From Dyadobacter luticola (GTDB lineage Bacteria > Bacteroidota > Bacteroidia > Cytophagales > Spirosomataceae), in NCBI RefSeq assembly GCF_005860805.1, contig NZ_VCEJ01000005.1:620001-684000 (forward strand): 64,000 nucleotides of DNA, in the 5' to 3' direction. Below are positions 62,481 to 64,000 of this stretch, piece after piece. A program made the translations under genes and the position numbers. The notes under the pieces are model-generated. The model saw only the letters and a program-made list of their open reading frames with translations, did not search any database and was not told the origin of the DNA. How positions within the stretch are numbered: position 1 is the first letter of the stretch; every line of letters begins with the position of its first letter.

Positions 62481-64000
62481 AATCTCTTCTTTCAGCCAGT
62501 TAACCCGCACCACACGGCTTTTTACACCATGTTCGACAAAGAAATGCTGCCAGTGCAGCTGCCGTGACGACAGGTGGTCGGTCGGTGATTTGATCTCGAT
62601 GAATGCATACTCCGTTTCGTTCCAGACGAGGATATCCGGAAATCCCCGGGTGTTCTCGCGGAGGTTCAACGCTATTTCCAGCATCACGAGCCGAATCTGC
62701 TCGACGGTAAGCAGGGATGTTAATGTCAGTACTTTTTCCAGCGCGCCGTCGTACCAGGGCACCAGCACATTGGTGGTACCATACATTTCCTCGTAAGTCT
62801 GGCGCACCATTTCGTCTATGATTTCTTTGGAATGCGCCGCCGCCAGTCTTTCTTTCAACAAATCAGACCTTTTGAAATAAAAATCAGGCAGGAAAAAATC
62901 CGTCGGGATGCGCTGGAAGGGGTTATGTATCGTCTGGACATTCGTATCATAAATAATGTCCCAGAACAAAAGTCCAAATAAGGTGCGCCAGGGCTCATTC
63001 TCGCTGAAAAACGCATTGTAGCCCAGTGACTGGTAATATTCTATCGCCCCCATTTCCACCCGGAAACGGAAGGAAACCGCCACTTCTATCGCTTCCGCAG
63101 CTTTGAGTGCCCGTGTCGTCCTCTTAATGATCCGGCTCTTTTTATTTTTTATTTTTTCATAAAAATCAAGACTAAAAAAGCGCTCGTCGGCATTCTGAGG
63201 GCTTTCCGCAATTTCTTCGCAAAGTGCCAGCGCTTCCTCGATTTCACCGAGATTAAAAAGCAGTCTCACACGCCGCTCACGCGCCGGGGCATCATTGGTA
63301 AGTTGATAAATCGTCAAAGCCTGCGACAGCATTTTCTTGCGTTCAAGCCAGGCACTTACCCTGAGAATGAATGCATTGAACGAAGCAGTTGCCTTCGCGC
63401 TCAGGCCGGTGCCGCTGCTGGCATGCCAGTTCATAAACCAGTCGTAAATGTCTTCCGGCGGCTGCTCCTGCTTGATCACATCGAACATTTCCTTCATCAA
63501 AGAAACCATCAGCGTATCGTCCACATCCTTCCGGGTTTCAAACTGGATCGATAAATGCTGCTCGTCGAAATTCTGGAAGCGTACGTGGCCCAGGTCGCGG
63601 ATCACGAATTCGGTCATATCCGCATTACGGTTGCCGAAAAACAGGAATTTCATCAGCATAACCTCCGCCTCGAAGGTCACTTTCACCACCGGCTCCATCT
63701 CGGAAATGACCTCGCAAAGCGCGCTGAAATCGTAGGTATGTAGCAGCCAGCGCACCAGATCAGGCTTTTTAATGCTTTTGGAAGGCATCACATCCGGTTC
63801 CAGCATTTTAGTCAAAACCAGTAGTTCAGGCTTGGTAAAAAGGTCGATGATCTCGGCAAAACGCTCCTTATGCGCCTCGCAAATCGACTCTATAAAATGG
63901 TTTTCCAAAAGTTCGGTCAGTACCGCGGGCATGTCCTCGATTTCAGAGTACGAGACATTGTTAACCCTGAAAAAAGACTTGCTGCGGTTGCTGAAACGAA
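62448..64000 (-). CDS. FAN1-like VRR-NUC nuclease (5' end outside window)
   Basis: The frame is open to the right edge; residues upstream of the ATG at 63932 still look like FAN1 (FFRVNNVSYSEIEDMPAVLTE), so the gene starts beyond the window. The C-terminal VRR-NUC domain has GFPDILVW, AFIEIKSPTDHLSSRQ and a final FVEHGVKSRVVRV. The middle has the helical, TPR-like region of the family. FAN1 proteins cut 5' flap and crosslinked DNA; bacterial homologues do the same in vitro. The 3' end overlaps the EEP-family gene by 33 bp. Confidence 0.88.
   Translation of the reverse strand, partial: RFSNRSKSFFRVNNVSYSEIEDMPAVLTELLENHFIESICEAHKERFAEIIDLFTKPELLVLTKMLEPDVMPSKSIKKPDLVRWLLHTYDFSALCEVISEMEPVVKVTFEAEVMLMKFLFFGNRNADMTEFVIRDLGHVRFQNFDEQHLSIQFETRKDVDDTLMVSLMKEMFDVIKQEQPPEDIYDWFMNWHASSGTGLSAKATASFNAFILRVSAWLERKKMLSQALTIYQLTNDAPARERRVRLLFNLGEIEEALALCEEIAESPQNADERFFSLDFYEKIKNKKSRIIKRTTRALKAAEAIEVAVSFRFRVEMGAIEYYQSLGYNAFFSENEPWRTLFGLLFWDIIYDTNVQTIHNPFQRIPTDFFLPDFYFKRSDLLKERLAAAHSKEIIDEMVRQTYEEMYGTTNVLVPWYDGALEKVLTLTSLLTVEQIRLVMLEIALNLRENTRGFPDILVWNETEYAFIEIKSPTDHLSSRQLHWQHFFVEHGVKSRVVRVNWLKEEILVQSESSDDR

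Overview
The window looks like a chromosomal segment of a Bacteroidota bacterium of the Cytophagales (Dyadobacter/Spirosoma-like). This is inferred from three SusC/SusD pairs, a TamL-type lipoprotein BamA homologue, an LptE-type lipoprotein in a miaB-secG cluster, several promoters of the TTG-N19-TAnnTTTG type, and the scarcity of recognisable Shine-Dalgarno sequences. Species assignment is an inference. No rRNA, tRNA, CRISPR array, prophage or transposase gene was seen. Both edges cut a gene: rpoN on the left, and a FAN1-like nuclease on the right.

Layout. 1-3.5 kb: the 3' end of rpoN, an NtrC-type sigma-54 activator and a soluble REC-PAS-histidine kinase. 3.6-11.3 kb (minus): an OmpR-type regulator, a sensor kinase and a complete heavy-metal RND efflux system (TolC-like, CzcB-like, CzcA-like), preceded by a trans-sulfuration PLP enzyme. 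12.5-14.5 kb: a divergent pair, an App1-type phosphatidate phosphatase and a diacylglycerol-kinase-family lipid kinase. 14.5-18.5 kb: an exported esterase, an MNT/HEPN pair, sucC and a LolD-like ATPase. 18.5-26 kb (minus): miaB, a sensor-less sigma-54 activator, lptE, a helical-repeat-like protein, secG, then groES and groEL, with one unknown gene on the other strand. 26-31.5 kb: tamL and an rRNA/tRNA methyltransferase whose start codons share a base, a queuosine-precursor transporter and an alanine aminotransferase.

31.6-42.3 kb (minus) holds two consecutive SusC/SusD operons, one ending in a DUF1735-like surface lipoprotein. 42.7-49.2 kb: an exported M20 amidohydrolase, then (minus) a GH3/beta-lactamase fusion, a DUF721 protein, an LD-carboxypeptidase and a short-chain dehydrogenase; the first and third suggest cell-wall turnover. 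49.2-50.1 kb: a small XRE regulator bracketed by two inverted copies of a palindromic, MITE-like element. 50.1-53.3 kb (minus): a 2OG-Fe(II) oxygenase, a chromate transporter and an exported sugar-isomerase-like TIM barrel. 53.9-58.8 kb: the third SusC/SusD pair. 58.9-64 kb: an active/inactive M16 peptidase pair, an exported endonuclease/exonuclease/phosphatase-family protein, and the FAN1-like VRR-NUC nuclease.

Most genes are ordinary core or nutrient-uptake functions. The less-explained signals are in the DNA between genes: the two MITE-like elements around the XRE gene, a 10-bp-phased GTCA/CTGAC array at 52.3 kb with a shorter relative at 45.7 kb, and a 16-bp perfect palindrome between groES and an unknown divergent gene. 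No previously undescribed multi-gene system could be demonstrated from the sequence alone.
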